Assembly: GCF_014353015.1 (NCBI RefSeq)
Contig: NZ_CP060704.1
Span: 1,327,001 to 1,391,000 of the forward strand
Length of the DNA stretch: 64,000 nt
From: Chitinimonas koreensis
GTDB taxonomy: Bacteria > Pseudomonadota > Gammaproteobacteria > Burkholderiales > Chitinimonadaceae
Direction: 5' to 3'
This document shows, piece after piece, positions 16,424-26,800 of this stretch; position 1 is the stretch's first letter; each line of letters opens with the position of its first letter. The translations under genes were made by a program, and so were the position numbers. The notes below the pieces were generated by a model that was not told the DNA's origin, made no database searches, and saw only the letters and a program-made list of their open reading frames with translations.

Positions 16424-18145
16424 CTAGCCCCGCCAGGCCTCGACCCGGTTGCGACCGGTGTGCTTGGCGCCGTACAGCGCCTGGTCGGCGCGGGCGATCA
16501 GCGTGTCGATGCCGATGCCGGGTTCCCACTCGGCCGCGCCGAAGCTGGCGGTGATCGCGATCGGGCCGGCCGGGCAGGGGATCGAGATGGCGGCGACGTC
16601 GATGCGCAGCCGTTCGGCGATCTCGAGCGCGGCGTCGAGCGTGGTGTTGGGCAGCAGCGCGACGAATTCCTCGCCGCCGAAGCGCGCCAGGATGTCGACG
16701 TCGCGCAGCTGCTGGCTCACCGTGCGGGCCAGCAGGCGGATCGCCTCGTCGCCGATGTCGTGGCCGTAGCCGTCGTTGACGCGCTTGAAGTGGTCGATGT
16801 CGAAGATCAGCGCCGACAGCGGGCCGGGCTGGCGCTCGACCCGGCGCAGCTCGATCTCGGCGCGCTCGTGGAAGGCGCGCCGGTTGTAGAGGCCGGTCAG
16901 GCTGTCGGTGCTGGCCAGCTCCTCCAGCTTGTTCACCAGCCGCTGGCGTTCCTCCAGCGCGCCGAACAGGTGCTGGTTGGCGCTGTCGAGCAGCTGGGTG
17001 CGCTCGAGCACCTGCTCCTCGAGCGAGGCGTTCAATTGCGCCAGCTTGGACTGCTCGCCGCGCAGCGCGCGCAGCAGGTGGTCGAGCGAGCTGGCCAGCC
17101 GGCGCGTCTCCAGCAGCCGGCCGCCGATCGGCACCTCCAAATCCTCGCCGCTGCGCAGCCGGTCGGCGGTGCTGGCCAGCGCCGCCAGCGGCTGCGCCAC
17201 CTGGCCGGCCAGCCAGATCCCGAACAGCGCGAACAGCACCGCGAAGCCGCCGCCGAGCGCCAGCACCGTGGCCTGCAACTGGTAGACCGGCGCATAGGCC
17301 TCCGCCGCCGCCTGCCGCACCACCACGGTCCAGCCCAGGCCGGCGTAATCGCCGTAGCCGCGCGTCGGCACCACCGTGGTCAGGTAGTCGCGCCCGTCGG
17401 GCCAGCGCAGCAGCAGGCCGCCGTGGCTGGCCGCCTGGGCAAGGCCGCCGGGCAGCCCGGCCGCCTCCTTGCCGGCCGGCGCCAGCAGCACCTTGCCCTC
17501 GCGGTTGAGCACGAAGGTCTCCACCCCCTTGGCGCGGCGGCCGAGGCTGAACACCGTATGCTCGACCTCGCGCGCCCATTCCCACGACAGATGCACCCCG
17601 AGCACGCCGCTGAAGCGGCCTTCGAGGTCGAATACCGGCGCCGCCACGTCGACGAAGCGCAGCGGCTCGCCGCTGGCCGGCGGCGGCAGGATCTTGGCCA
17701 GCAGCTTGGCCTCGTGCACGTCGCCGACGAAGCTGCCCTTGCCGCCCTCGATGAACCACGGCCGCTTCGACACGTCGGCGCCCTCGAGGATGCTGTCGGC
17801 CGAGTAGACCACCTTGCCGTCGGGCCGGGCGAAACCGATCCAGGCGATCTCGCCGGTGCTGCGGCGCAGCTTTTCCAGCACCAGCCGGTTGTCGCCGACC
17901 TGGGTGGCCGGGTCGCGCAGCTGGTGCAGCGCCACCAGCGTCTCGACGTCGCGCAGCCGCTCGTACAGGCCGAGGTCGAGCCGCGAGCGCATTTGCTCGG
18001 CCAGCTCGCTCAGCGCGGCGCCGATGTCGCGCCGCACCGCGTCGGTCGCCAGCTGGCCGAGCGACCACGACAGCACCACCGCCATCAGCACCGAGACGGC
18101 AGCGAAGGCCAGCGCCAGGGCGGTACGCAGGGAGAGCGGCGGCAT
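16424..18145 (-). CDS. Membrane diguanylate cyclase with dCache sensor (GGDEF)
   Basis: A 573-residue protein starting MPPLSLRTALALAFAAVSVL. Order: first membrane segment (about 5-30), periplasmic Cache-type ligand domain (KRPWFIEGGKGSFVGDVHEA is typical), second membrane segment (about 290-315), HAMP linker, short coiled coil, GGDEF domain at the C-terminus. The active site is GGEEF, and the inhibitory I-site RDVD stands exactly five residues upstream, so this should be an active, feedback-inhibited c-di-GMP synthase. The sensed ligand is unknown. The gene stands alone. Confidence 0.9.
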   Translation of the reverse strand: MPPLSLRTALALAFAAVSVLMAVVLSWSLGQLATDAVRRDIGAALSELAEQMRSRLDLGLYERLRDVETLVALHQLRDPATQVGDNRLVLEKLRRSTGEIAWIGFARPDGKVVYSADSILEGADVSKRPWFIEGGKGSFVGDVHEAKLLAKILPPPASGEPLRFVDVAAPVFDLEGRFSGVLGVHLSWEWAREVEHTVFSLGRRAKGVETFVLNREGKVLLAPAGKEAAGLPGGLAQAASHGGLLLRWPDGRDYLTTVVPTRGYGDYAGLGWTVVVRQAAAEAYAPVYQLQATVLALGGGFAVLFALFGIWLAGQVAQPLAALASTADRLRSGEDLEVPIGGRLLETRRLASSLDHLLRALRGEQSKLAQLNASLEEQVLERTQLLDSANQHLFGALEERQRLVNKLEELASTDSLTGLYNRRAFHERAEIELRRVERQPGPLSALIFDIDHFKRVNDGYGHDIGDEAIRLLARTVSQQLRDVDILARFGGEEFVALLPNTTLDAALEIAERLRIDVAAISIPCPAGPIAITASFGAAEWEPGIGIDTLIARADQALYGAKHTGRNRVEAWRG

Positions 18146-18291
18146 GCAGGCATCCTCGTCGGGTCGGTCAGGCCAGTGTAGACAAACCGGCGGATATATA
18201 GGCCGCCGCCGATGCGCGCCCAGGGCTCGGCGCGGCCCGCCTTCGCTTCCTCCGGAATCGCGGCTGCCGCCCGCGGCGCTGCGCCTGCATC

Positions 18292-18307
18292 ATAGCTTTA
18301 AGGCTAT
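18292..18307 (+). promoter_or_regulatory. Possible operator palindrome upstream of ahpC
   Basis: ATAGC-TTTAAG-GCTAT is a perfect dyad in an A+T-rich island (18290-18365) in otherwise GC-rich DNA, about 100 nt before the ahpC ATG. OxyR half-sites read ATAG/CTAT, but the spacing here is one base off the usual OxyR pattern, so the regulator is uncertain. A weak -10-like TATCAT lies at about 18352. Confidence 0.35.
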
Positions 18308-18407
18308 CGATTTTATTTAAACAATCAAATTTTCAAATCATGTGGAATCGCTATCATTCGCACATATCGAAACACCCCCAACCCATTGATCCACAAGGAG
18401 TCGCAGC

Positions 18408-18956
18408 ATGAAGACCATCGGCGAGAAAATCGAAGCGTTCAGCGTCACCGGCGTGAAGCCCGGCTTCAACCACCACGAGGAGAACGGCGTCTCGGCCTTC
18501 GAGACGCTGACCGAGGCGTCCTTCCCCGGCAAGTGGAAGGTCATCTACTTCTGGCCCAAGGACTTCACCTTCGTCTGCCCGACCGAGATCGTCGGCTTCG
18601 GCAAGCTGAACCAGGCCTTCGAGGACCGCGACACGGTGCTGCTCGGCGGCTCGACCGACAACGAGTTCTGCAAGCTCGGCTGGCGCCGCGACCACAAGGA
18701 TCTCGACCGCCTCAACCACTGGTCGTTCGCCGACGTGCAGGGCACGCTGGTCGACCAGCTGGGCATCCGCGACCGTGCCGCCGGCGTGGCCCTGCGCGCC
18801 ACCTTCATCGTCGATCCGGACAACGTGATCCAGCACGTCTCGGTCAACAACCTCAACGTCGGCCGCAACCCGGAAGAGATCCTGCGCATCCTCGACGGCC
18901 TGCAGACCGACGAACTGTGCCCGTGCAACCGCTCGGTCGGCGGCGACACGCTCTGA
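18408..18956 (+). CDS. ahpC: Peroxiredoxin AhpC (AhpD-dependent type)
   Basis: A 182-residue peroxiredoxin starting MKTIGEKIEAFSVTGVKPGF. The peroxidatic cysteine is in FTFVCPTEIVGFG (near residue 60), and the C-terminal cysteines are in DELCPCNRSVGG. This pattern resembles the mycobacterial-type AhpC that is reduced by AhpD, not AhpF. It removes hydrogen peroxide, organic peroxides and possibly peroxynitrite in the cytoplasm. AAGGAG precedes the ATG. ahpD follows 63 nt downstream. Confidence 0.93.
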   Translation: MKTIGEKIEAFSVTGVKPGFNHHEENGVSAFETLTEASFPGKWKVIYFWPKDFTFVCPTEIVGFGKLNQAFEDRDTVLLGGSTDNEFCKLGWRRDHKDLDRLNHWSFADVQGTLVDQLGIRDRAAGVALRATFIVDPDNVIQHVSVNNLNVGRNPEEILRILDGLQTDELCPCNRSVGGDTL

Positions 18957-19019
18957 TCGACCGCGGCGCCGGCCGCGAACGCCGCCGGCGCCGTGCATGA
19001 ACCCCGCCCAGGAGAAGAC

Positions 19020-19538
19020 ATGGAATTCCTCACCACGCTGCAAGCCCGCATCCCCGACTACGCCAAGGACATCCGGCTCAACCTCGACGCGGTGATCAAG
19101 CGTTCGAGCCTGGCGCCCGAGGAGGCGCTCGGCGCCGCGCTGGCGGCCGCCTTCGCCGCGCGCTCGAAGACGCTGGTCGATGCCATCCGCGACAGCGGCG
19201 CGCTGTCCGAGGTCGAGACCCGCGCGGCGCTGACCGCCGCCAGCCTGATGGCGATGAACAATGCCTGGTATCCCTATGTCGAGATGGCCGGCGACGAGGA
19301 ACTGAAGACCCAGCGCGCCGAATTGCGCATGAACGCCTACGCCGGCCACGGCGGCACCGACAAGCGCCGCTTCGAGGTCTACGCGCTGGCCGCGTCGATC
19401 GTCGGCAAGTGCCACTTCTGCGTGGCCTCGCACTACAAGGGCCTGCGCGGCATGGGTCTGGGCGTGCAGGAGCTGCGCGACGTGGGCCGCATCGCCGCGG
19501 TGGTGAACGCGGCCGCGCAGGTGCTGTCGGTAGAGTAA
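19020..19538 (+). CDS. ahpD: Alkyl hydroperoxide reductase AhpD (CMD family)
   Basis: A 172-residue protein starting MEFLTTLQARIPDYAKDIRL. The catalytic set of AhpD is intact: CHFCVASH (Cys-x2-Cys-x3-His), with a glutamate exactly 12 residues before the first cysteine, matching E118/C130/C133/H137 of the M. tuberculosis enzyme. It returns electrons to AhpC through a lipoyl-dependent relay. AGGAG lies 5 nt before the ATG. The frame opens 9 codons earlier, but those lack a ribosome-binding site. Confidence 0.93.
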   Translation: MEFLTTLQARIPDYAKDIRLNLDAVIKRSSLAPEEALGAALAAAFAARSKTLVDAIRDSGALSEVETRAALTAASLMAMNNAWYPYVEMAGDEELKTQRAELRMNAYAGHGGTDKRRFEVYALAASIVGKCHFCVASHYKGLRGMGLGVQELRDVGRIAAVVNAAAQVLSVE

Positions 19539-19587
19539 GGGGCCGTTCGGCGCAGAACCGTCGGCCCGGCCCGTATCGGAGGTTGCT

Positions 19588-20807
19588 ATGGCCTGGCAGA
19601 TGCTTGTGGATTCGCTGAGACGACGCATGCCGGAGGCGCCGGTTCCCTTGCGGCTGGAACTCTGGAACGGCCAGGGCATCTCGCTCGGGCCCGAGCCGAC
19701 CGTGACCATCCGCGCCCGCGGCCTGGCCGGCCTGCAGGCGGTGGCGCGCAGCACGCTCGACGCGCTCGGCGAGGCCTATGTCGAGGGCGAGATCGACATC
19801 GAGGGCGCGCTGCCCGACGTGATCGCGGTGGCGGCCGACCTGGCCGCCCAGGGCGGCGGCGACCCGGCCCGCGCGGCGCCGGCCTCGCGCCAGGCCCACA
19901 GCCGCGCGCGCGACCGCGCCGCCATCGCCTACCACTACGACGTCTCCAACGAGTTCTACGCCGCCTGGCTCGATCCGCGCATGGTGTATTCCTGCGCCTA
20001 TTTCCACGACGAGGCCGATACGCTCGAGCAGGCCCAGCTGCAGAAGATCGACCACATCCTGACCAAGCTGGCGCTGCGGCCCGGCCAACGCCTGCTCGAC
20101 ATCGGCTGCGGCTGGGGCGCGCTGGCGATCCGCGCGGCCGAGCGCTTCGGCGCGCGCGTGCTCGGGGTGACGCTGTCGCAGCAGCAGTACGAGCTGGCGC
20201 GCGAGCGGGTGGCGGCGGCCGGCCTGGCCGGCCGGGTCGAGATCCGCATCGAGGACTACCGCGACGTGCGCGGCCAATTCGACCGCATCACCAGCGTCGG
20301 CATGTTCGAGCATGTCGGCCTGGCCAATCTGGCGACCTATTTCCGCCGCATGCACGCGCTGCTGGCCGACGACGGCGTGGCGCTCAATCACGGCATCACC
20401 AGCACCGACCCCGAATCGCGCGATTCGCCCTACGGCGGCGGCGATTTCATCGAGCGCTACGTGTTCCCCGACGGCGAGCTGCCGCACCTTGGCCTGGTGG
20501 CGCGCACCATGGCCGAGGCCGGCCTCGAAGTGATGGACGTGGAAAACCTGCGGCGCCACTACGCGCTGACCTGCCGCCACTGGGCCGAGCGCTTCGAGGC
20601 GGCCGGGCCACGCCTGCTCGAGCTGGCCGGCGAGAAACGCCATCGCATCTGGCGCGTCTACCTGGCCGGCTGCGCGCATGCGTTCGACCAGGGCTGGGTG
20701 GCGATCCACCAGGTGCTGGCGGTGAAGCAGGGCGCGACGGGGAAGGGCCGCTGCCGCTGACGCGCGACTACATGTACGGCGCCGGGCGGTTGCCGACCGG
20801 GCATTGA
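19588..20807 (+). CDS. cfa: Cyclopropane-fatty-acyl-phospholipid synthase (frameshift at extreme C-terminus)
   Basis: A 406-residue SAM-dependent enzyme (after correction) starting MAWQMLVDSLRRRMPEAPVP. It has an N-terminal lipid-binding part, then a methyltransferase domain with LLDIGCGWGALAIRAAERFG and the family motif AIAYHYDVSNEFYAAWLDP. It methylenates double bonds of membrane phospholipid acyl chains, typically in stationary phase or acid stress. As written the frame stops at 20760. Adding one G to the run near 20743 restores the family C-terminus PLPLTRDYMYGAGR and a TGA at 20807. A GGAGG box lies 5 nt before the ATG. Confidence 0.92.
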
Positions 20808-20839
20808 GCGCGCCGGCCATTCGACGATCCGGACGGACG

Positions 20840-20907
20840 TAGCAGCGGCTTCAGCCGCGAATGGCGGCGGAGAATGCCCGCCGATTCGCGGCTGAAGCCG
20901 CTCCTGC
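20840..20907. repeat. GGCTGAAGCCGC-type inverted repeat pair
   Basis: GTAGCAGCGGCTTCAGCCGC and its complement GCGGCTGAAGCCGCTCCTGC flank a 28-bp spacer that is itself partly palindromic (GGCGG/CCGCC). It is the clearest copy of this family in the window, in the gap between cfa and the convergent gene at 21075. Confidence 0.85.
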
Positions 20908-20926
20908 GAATTCATCCATCCCGGAG

Positions 20927-21004
20927 CGTAGGATGGGCACAGTTTTCGTGCCCACGCGTTTTTCTTGTGTGCCACGCGGGCACGAAAACCATGCCCACCC
21001 TGCG
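20927..21004. repeat. GTAGGATGGGCAC-type inverted repeat
   Basis: CGTAGGATGGGCACAGTTTT faces AAAACCATGCCCACCCTGCG, with inner arms CGTGCCCACGCG and CGCGGGCACG around TTTTTCTTGTGTGC. It is a second, unrelated repeat family directly beside the element at 20840-20907. The T-run in the centre could let it act as a terminator for the upstream genes on either strand. Confidence 0.75.
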
Positions 21005-21074
21005 GCGATGCCGGAACCTGCGATGCGCGACCTGGCCGCTTATCCCGCTGCGCCCGGACAAGGGCGGCTTGGCT

Positions 21075-21884
21075 TCAATCGATCCGCAACCCGGCCGGCG
21101 GCTGGAAGCGCGCCGCGTCGATCGGCTGGTCGAGTTCGATCTGCGTCACCTCGGCGCGGATGCCGGGCCGGCCGCCGCGCGATACCTCCGATTTCAACAC
21201 CACGTGCTGCACCGGCCGTTGCGCCGCCGGCAATTTGGGCCACGGCTGCCAGACGCAGGACGAGCCGCGCTCGCCCAGCGAGCGGCGGCTGCAGCGCTGG
21301 CCGGCCACCTGTTCCTCGCCGCCGCCGGCCGCGGCGGCCGCCGTCGCATCGGCCGGCGCGCCGGCTTCCGCCGCGTGGGCGGCATTGGCGCCCATCAGCG
21401 CAGCCAGCGCTGCGGCGCCGGGCACTTCGGCGCCCGGCGCCGCGCGCAGGGCCCGGCCGGCGTCGGTCAGCGGCACGCGGCTGCCCTTGCCCTTGACCAT
21501 GTCGAGCTTGTAGCGCGAACCGTCGGCCTCGATCACGGCGCGACGGAACGGCCCGCGGTCGACGATCGCGCAGCTTTGCATGTCGACCTGGTAATCCGGC
21601 CCGGTCTCGTAGCGCGCATAGCGGCCGAGCGCGTAAAAGGCCTCGAAGCGGTAGCGGCCGACGTCGTCCGGCACCGCGCCGCCGCCGCTGGCCGAGCCGC
21701 CGCCGACCTGCTTGGCCTGTACGCAGGCCTGCCGCGCCAGCGTCAGCATCTGGCGCAGGCTGCCGGACGGATCGCTGACCTCGCCGCTCAGGTGCAGCGT
21801 GGGTGCAGCCTGGGCGCCGGCCAGCAGCAGGACGGCCAGGGCGGGCAGCGCCCGGTGGGGGAGGAGAGGGGAGCAGAGCCGCAT
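21075..21884 (-). CDS. Exported protein of unknown function, DUF4412-like end
   Basis: A 269-residue protein starting MRLCSPLLPHRALPALAVLL with a signal peptide cleaved after AGAQA (about residue 26). A variable Ala-rich stretch (about 155-190) separates two parts. The C-terminus EVTQIELDQPIDAARFQPPAGL resembles the end of DUF4412/LolA-like periplasmic proteins, which is weak evidence. It contains several cysteines that could pair in the periplasm. It follows the CsgG-like gene by 67 nt in the same direction and may be co-transcribed with it. Function not recognised. Confidence 0.7.
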   Translation of the reverse strand: MRLCSPLLPHRALPALAVLLLAGAQAAPTLHLSGEVSDPSGSLRQMLTLARQACVQAKQVGGGSASGGGAVPDDVGRYRFEAFYALGRYARYETGPDYQVDMQSCAIVDRGPFRRAVIEADGSRYKLDMVKGKGSRVPLTDAGRALRAAPGAEVPGAAALAALMGANAAHAAEAGAPADATAAAAAGGGEEQVAGQRCSRRSLGERGSSCVWQPWPKLPAAQRPVQHVVLKSEVSRGGRPGIRAEVTQIELDQPIDAARFQPPAGLRID

Positions 21885-21951
21885 GGGACGGGACGCCTGG
21901 GGAAAGGATGACGGCCGGTCCCGGCGCGGAGGCCGGGACCGCGCGGGACGA

Positions 21952-22724
21952 TCAGTTGGACTTGGCCACCACGCGCTCGGTGATGCGGTCGCCGGCCAGC
22001 TGGTCGGCGACGAAGCTGGTCGAGCGCACCAGCACGTCGCGCGCGACTTCCTCGAGCGGGGTGCCCGAGATGCTGGCGTGGTTGCCGCCGAGCACGCCGA
22101 TGCCGACGAAGGCGGCGCCGCCCAGGCCGAAGCCGGTCTTCTCGTTGTTGCCCTGGAAAGTCTTGGACGCCACGATCTTGGCGCGCTTGGCGTCGACGAT
22201 GCGCAGGTCGAGGTTCAGGTGGGCCTTGGTCTTCTTGAACTCGGCGCCGCCGAGCGCCGGCACCCACTTGCCGACCAGCGCGCCGACGCCGGTGGCGCTC
22301 TGCTCGAAGCCGATCGAGGTGATGCTGCCGGTGACGATGTAGTCGGCGGTGTCGGTCTCGAGCTTCACGCCGTTGATCTCGAGCTCCTTGCGCACCTCGT
22401 CGAGCGCGGCGCGTTCGAGCACCTCGAAGCAGCCGGTCTGGCTCAGCGCGGTGCCGAGCATTTCACCGAGGCCGGAGCCGATCGCGCCGTAGTTGGGCGT
22501 GCTGACGTGGCCCGGGTTCCACCAGCTGCTGTTGCCGGCCGACTGGCCGCCGCCGCCGTAGCATTCCGACGACTTGCACTTGAATTCGGTGAACATGATC
22601 TTGGCCACCGGCTTGTTGCACTTGGGCACGGCGTACTCGCGCTCGTTGACCTCGGTTTCCTTGGCCAGCGCGGGCAGGGCCAGCAGCAGGACGGCGGCAG
22701 CAACAGCGATTTGGCGAAGTTCAT
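21952..22724 (-). CDS. CsgG/HfaB-family exported protein (frameshift in signal peptide)
   Basis: About 257 residues. The ATG at 22724 follows a good AGGAGAG box and gives MNFAK, then the frame must shift by one base at the A-run 22710-22712 to give IAVAAAVLLLALPALAKETE, a clean signal peptide. The CsgG-like core shows VAKIMFTEF, GCFEVLERAALDEVRKELEI, DYIVTGSITSIGFEQ and LDLRIVDAKRAKIVASKTFQ. CsgG forms the outer-membrane pore for curli. No lipobox cysteine is visible, so this copy may be periplasmic like other CsgG-fold proteins. It lies downstream of the Rhs genes; involvement in their export is only a guess. Confidence 0.82.
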
Positions 22725-23061
22725 GATTTCTCTCCTGATAGGTATTTGGATGCAAGCGATGGCTGATGGAATGCACGGCAAGGCGATCGGCCGGGATGAC
22801 CGGCGCGCGCTTGGCGAAGGGAATCGGATTCGGGCGTCGGCGCGCGAGGATGTAGCCAGCCACCCCGATCGGGCAATGTAACTATGACGCTTGCATCGGT
22901 GATGATGCATTGAACGTGCGAATAGCATCAACTGGCGGAATCGACATGGCGGGGCCAGCTCGGAGTCTGTTGATTCATATATGAAAATAATGGATTTCTG
23001 ATTTGCTGGCGCCGCCCCGGCCGCTTGGACTGCGCGGCCGGCCGGCCGGAGCGGGGCAGGG
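22725..23061. other. Gap without a gene, A+T-richer patch
   Basis: No coding sequence is supported here. Part of the stretch (22860-23010) is clearly richer in A+T than its surroundings, with ATTTTCATATATGAATCAAC on the minus strand, and it probably holds the promoter of the CsgG-like gene. I could not place a convincing -35/-10 pair. Open frames run across it in more than one phase, but they are extensions of neighbouring genes past frameshifts. Confidence 0.5.
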
Positions 23062-23840
23062 CTAGGCCACTGATCGCGCAGCGTGTCGTAGGGCTCGAAG
23101 AAGCAGGTCGGCATCGGCACTTCCACGCCCTGGATCGACAGCGGCGGCAGTTCGAGCGTGAAGCGCAGCGGGCGGCGCGGCAGGTCGAAGCGCATGATGG
23201 CGTGGATGGGCAGCGTCCGGTTGGTGACCTCGACGCCCGGATATTCCACCGGCGCGTCGACCGGCCGGTCGAGGACCGGTCGCCCGCCGCCGTGCCACAG
23301 CTCGCCGGTCGGCCGATGGATCGCGCCGCCTTCGATCAGCCGGATCTGCCGGTAGTCGAAGGACAGGTAGCCGGGTGGGTAGCGGCGGTGCTTCAACTGG
23401 TTCGAGTTGCTGGTATAGAAATGCCGGCCGGTGCTGGAGATGAACTCGGGCGGCCGGGTCTCGGGCAGCCGCAGGGTACCGATCGTGGTGCCGAAATACA
23501 GGTAGAAGCCCGGTTTGGCCGATTGCGCGATGTCGGGCCGTACCAGTGGAGCCGATACGATCGGCAGTTCGTCCGTGTTCGCCAGCCGTTCGACGAAAGC
23601 GTCGTGGGTAGTGAACGTGTCGTTGTAGGCACCGGTGCGCGAGCGATAGACCGCGGTGGCCCAGGCGACGTCGCGCGTGGCGGCGGGATAGCGGCGCTTC
23701 TCCTGGCGCTCCATGGGCTTGATGGCGGGATTGAGCATCAGTGCGCCGTCGCCCAGGGCTACACCCACGTCCTGCGCGCAGCCTGCTTCCGCCAGCAACA
23801 GGCCGCTACCGGCCAGTTTCAGGAAATCGCGTCTTTGCAT
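23062..23840 (-). CDS. Exported hypothetical protein downstream of rhs1 (candidate immunity protein)
   Basis: About 259 residues starting MQRRDFLKLAGSGLLLAEAG. The start looks like a Tat-type signal (MQRRDFLKLAGSG), followed by a possible lipobox (LAEAGC) at residue 22. Later parts include FYTSNSNQLKHRRYPPGYLS and FDLPRRPLRFTLELPPLSIQ; no family recognised. Its ATG is 2 nt after the rhs1 stop (TGACGATG), so the two are translationally coupled. The frame does not stop where expected; adding one C at 23064-23066 gives ...DTLRDQWP and TAG, consistent with other lost bases here. Position and export suggest it protects against, or works with, the Rhs1 C-terminal domain (inference). Confidence 0.6.
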
Positions 23841-23842
23841 CG

Positions 23843-26800
23843 TCAACCTCCAGCCTTTTGTGGAATGGCGCACGAGCCGGCCGGCAGGATGGTGCCCGGA
23901 TAATCGGCGCAGGTCAGGCCGGTCAATCCCTCGCTGCGATTGTTGCGCGCCTTCGTTTCGACATAGCCCCATTCGGCCGTGGTCAGGTCGATGTCGTCGA
24001 AACCCAGATCCTTGATGGCCTGGTTGAGGATGGCGAGCTTTTTCGAGAAGGTCTGGTTGATCGAGCCCACATTGCCGTGCTGCGTCGGGTTCTTCAGCGG
24101 CGTCCGGGTCTGCTTCGCATTCGGGTCTTTGGGGCTCGACGTCACGGTTTGGCCGTCTACGGTCCAGGTGAAGGTTGCCTCTTCCGTCTCGCCGACCTTG
24201 TTGAAGTCGTTGAGAACCTCGGCGATGCTCAGGATATCGCGGCCGCTGCTGTTCTTCTCCCAGGTCGTCTGCGAGACGAGCTGGTTGAAGATCGCCTGCT
24301 CGGCTGCCAGGGTGCGGTCGCCGTTGGTATTCCAGTCGATGGCGAACAGCTTGCCCTTGTTGGGCTGCGGCGTGACCTTGAAGACGTTCAGCGTCTTGCT
24401 CCATAGAACCGGGTAGCCCCAGTGGTCGAAGGTGTAGTCGGGGTCCGAGTCGTACAGGCCATGACCGTCGCCCAGGCCCAGGTCGACGCCGGTATACGGC
24501 CGGTCCTCGTTGCTGGCGTGGCTGTAGGTATCGGCCAAGGTATGCAGCATCTCTCCGAAGAAGACCTGCTGAGCGCACTTGCTGCCGGCGTTGGCGTAGG
24601 CGTTGTAGAGGTTGTTCAACTGGTTCTTCGTATTGAGCGGATCGTGGATGTCCCCTTCTTGCAGGGTGTCCTTCATGAAGTGGTAGTGCTGCAGCGCTTC
24701 CTGGTTGGTCAGCAGCGAGGTGAGCACTTCGAGGTTGCCGTCCTGGTCGATCACCACCGGGCTGGTCGCCGCGTTGTCGTCGACGAACTGCGAAGCCAGC
24801 GCGATATTGCGTGCCACCGCCTTGTCCAGCCCGGCCGCGAGGCCGAGGTAGAACACCATGTAGTAGTGCATGTCGATCTGGTAGAGCCCGTCCGGATCCA
24901 GCTTGTTGATCGGATCGCCCGAGGCGTACAGGTAGGCGTCCGGGCCGTCCGGATAGCCGAGCGGATCGGGCTGCAGGTAGCGGCCGCTGCGCGGGTCGTA
25001 GCTGCGGTGCCAGTTGTCGTGCAGGCCGGTCTCGGCGTCGAAGTACTGGCCCGGCAGCCGCAGGTTCAGCACCGCGCCGCGGGCGCGCACCGATGCCTGG
25101 CCGGCCGGCGCCAGCGTGGCCTGCCACACCAGCTTGCGGTCCTGGTCGGTCATCGCTACCGGCGTGTCGCGCTGGTCGACATGGATGAACAGGATGCGCT
25201 CGGCGCCGGCGGCGTTGTCCGGGTTGGCGGCGCTTTCGAGCTTGGCGATCGGCACGGCGCGGCCGGAGCCGCCGGTCTCGCCGAGATAGAGGTACTGGCT
25301 GGTGATGCGGCCTTCGCCGTCGACCTCGGCCACCAGCTTGCCCTGCAGCCACAGGAAGTACTGCGTGACGGCCTTGCCGCCGACGTAGACGGTCTTGCTG
25401 GTGCGCTGGCCGAAGCTGTTGTAGCGGTAGCGCGCCAGCAGCCGGCCGCTGGCATCGCTGACCGTCTCGAGTTCGCCGTCGAGGGTGTAGCCGTAGCGAT
25501 GGCGACCATCGTCGACGGTACGGCCGAGCCGGTCGAGGCGGGCCGGCGCCGCGGCCTGCGCCGGCGGCAGCAGCGTGGCGCCGGCCGCGCTGGTCCGCAG
25601 CAGCACCGGTGCCGTGGCGGCCTGCGGCGTTTCGAGCGCGCCGAAGCCGCCGTAGCGATAGACGCTGTCGAGCACGCCGCCGCCGTCGGTCCGGACATGC
25701 GCTGCACGGATCTTCGGCCCACGCCGTAGTCGTAGCGCGCGCCGAATACCTGCGCCTGGGCGGTGCCGACCTCGATCCGGGTGAGCCGGCCGGCGCTGTC
25801 GAAGCGCTTGGCGGTCTCCACGCCGTTGCCCTGGCGATAGCCGCCGATGCCGTCGAACGGATGGAAGCGGATGCCGGTCGCGACGTCGGTGCTCGGGATC
25901 ATGCGCTGCAGGCCCTGCATCCAGCCGGGCAGGGCGGCGACCAGGCCGTGCAGCCGGCTGGCCAGCGCGCCGCGCAGCGTGACGCTGCGGGCGGCCTGGG
26001 TGGCCGGGTCGCGGCCGATCTCAAGCACCCGGCCGTCGGCCAGCGTCTGGCTGCTCGGCTCGCCGGTGCGCATGTCGTAGCGGGCGGCGGTGGCGTAGCG
26101 GGCGACCGGCCGGCCGTCGGTGCCGAGCAGGCTGACCGTGGTGGCGGCGATGCGGCCGGCGTCGTCGAAGGCGTACTCGGTGAGCTGGGCCGGATCGCGC
26201 ACCTCGACCAGCCGGGCGCCCTGGTAGCGCAGCATGGTGGCCGACCATGGGCCGGCCTTGCCGCCGGCCGCCGGGGCCGGCCGCGCGGCCTTGAGGATCA
26301 GCCGGCCGGCCGCGTCGTAGCGGTATTCGGTACGGCTGCCGTCGGCCTGCACCTGCTCGGTCAGGCGGTCGGCCAGGTCGTAGCGCGCCATCTTCAGGCC
26401 ATGGTCGGGCAGTTGCACCACCAGCCGGCGGCCGAAGTCGTCGCGCAGCGCATTGCCGGCGATCGCGTTGCCGTCCTCGCCTTCGGCTTGCGGTGCAGCT
26501 CGACCCGCATCTGTCCGTCGCGGGCCAGGTCGAAGCGCGCCCGCAGCGTGCCGGCGGCGTTTTCGCGCGTCCGGTGCAGCACCTCGTCACCATCGAGCCG
26601 ATCGCTCAGCTCGCCGCGCAGGTCGTAGCGCCAGAGGCTGATGCGGCCGTCGGCGTCGAGCCGCCAGGCCGGCCGGTTGTGCGCGTCGTAGCGGGTATAG
26701 CTGGCGCGCAAGGGCTGCGCCTGGCCGGGTTCGTACAGGCCGGTGGCCAGTACCTTGCCCTCGCCGTCGAGCGTGAAGCCGCTGGCATAGCCCTGGGCGT

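Noticed and set aside
18292..18307. OxyR site upstream of ahpC as a firm call
   Set aside because: Spacing between ATAG and CTAT is 8 instead of 7, and the second pair of half-sites is not seen. Kept only as a generic palindrome.
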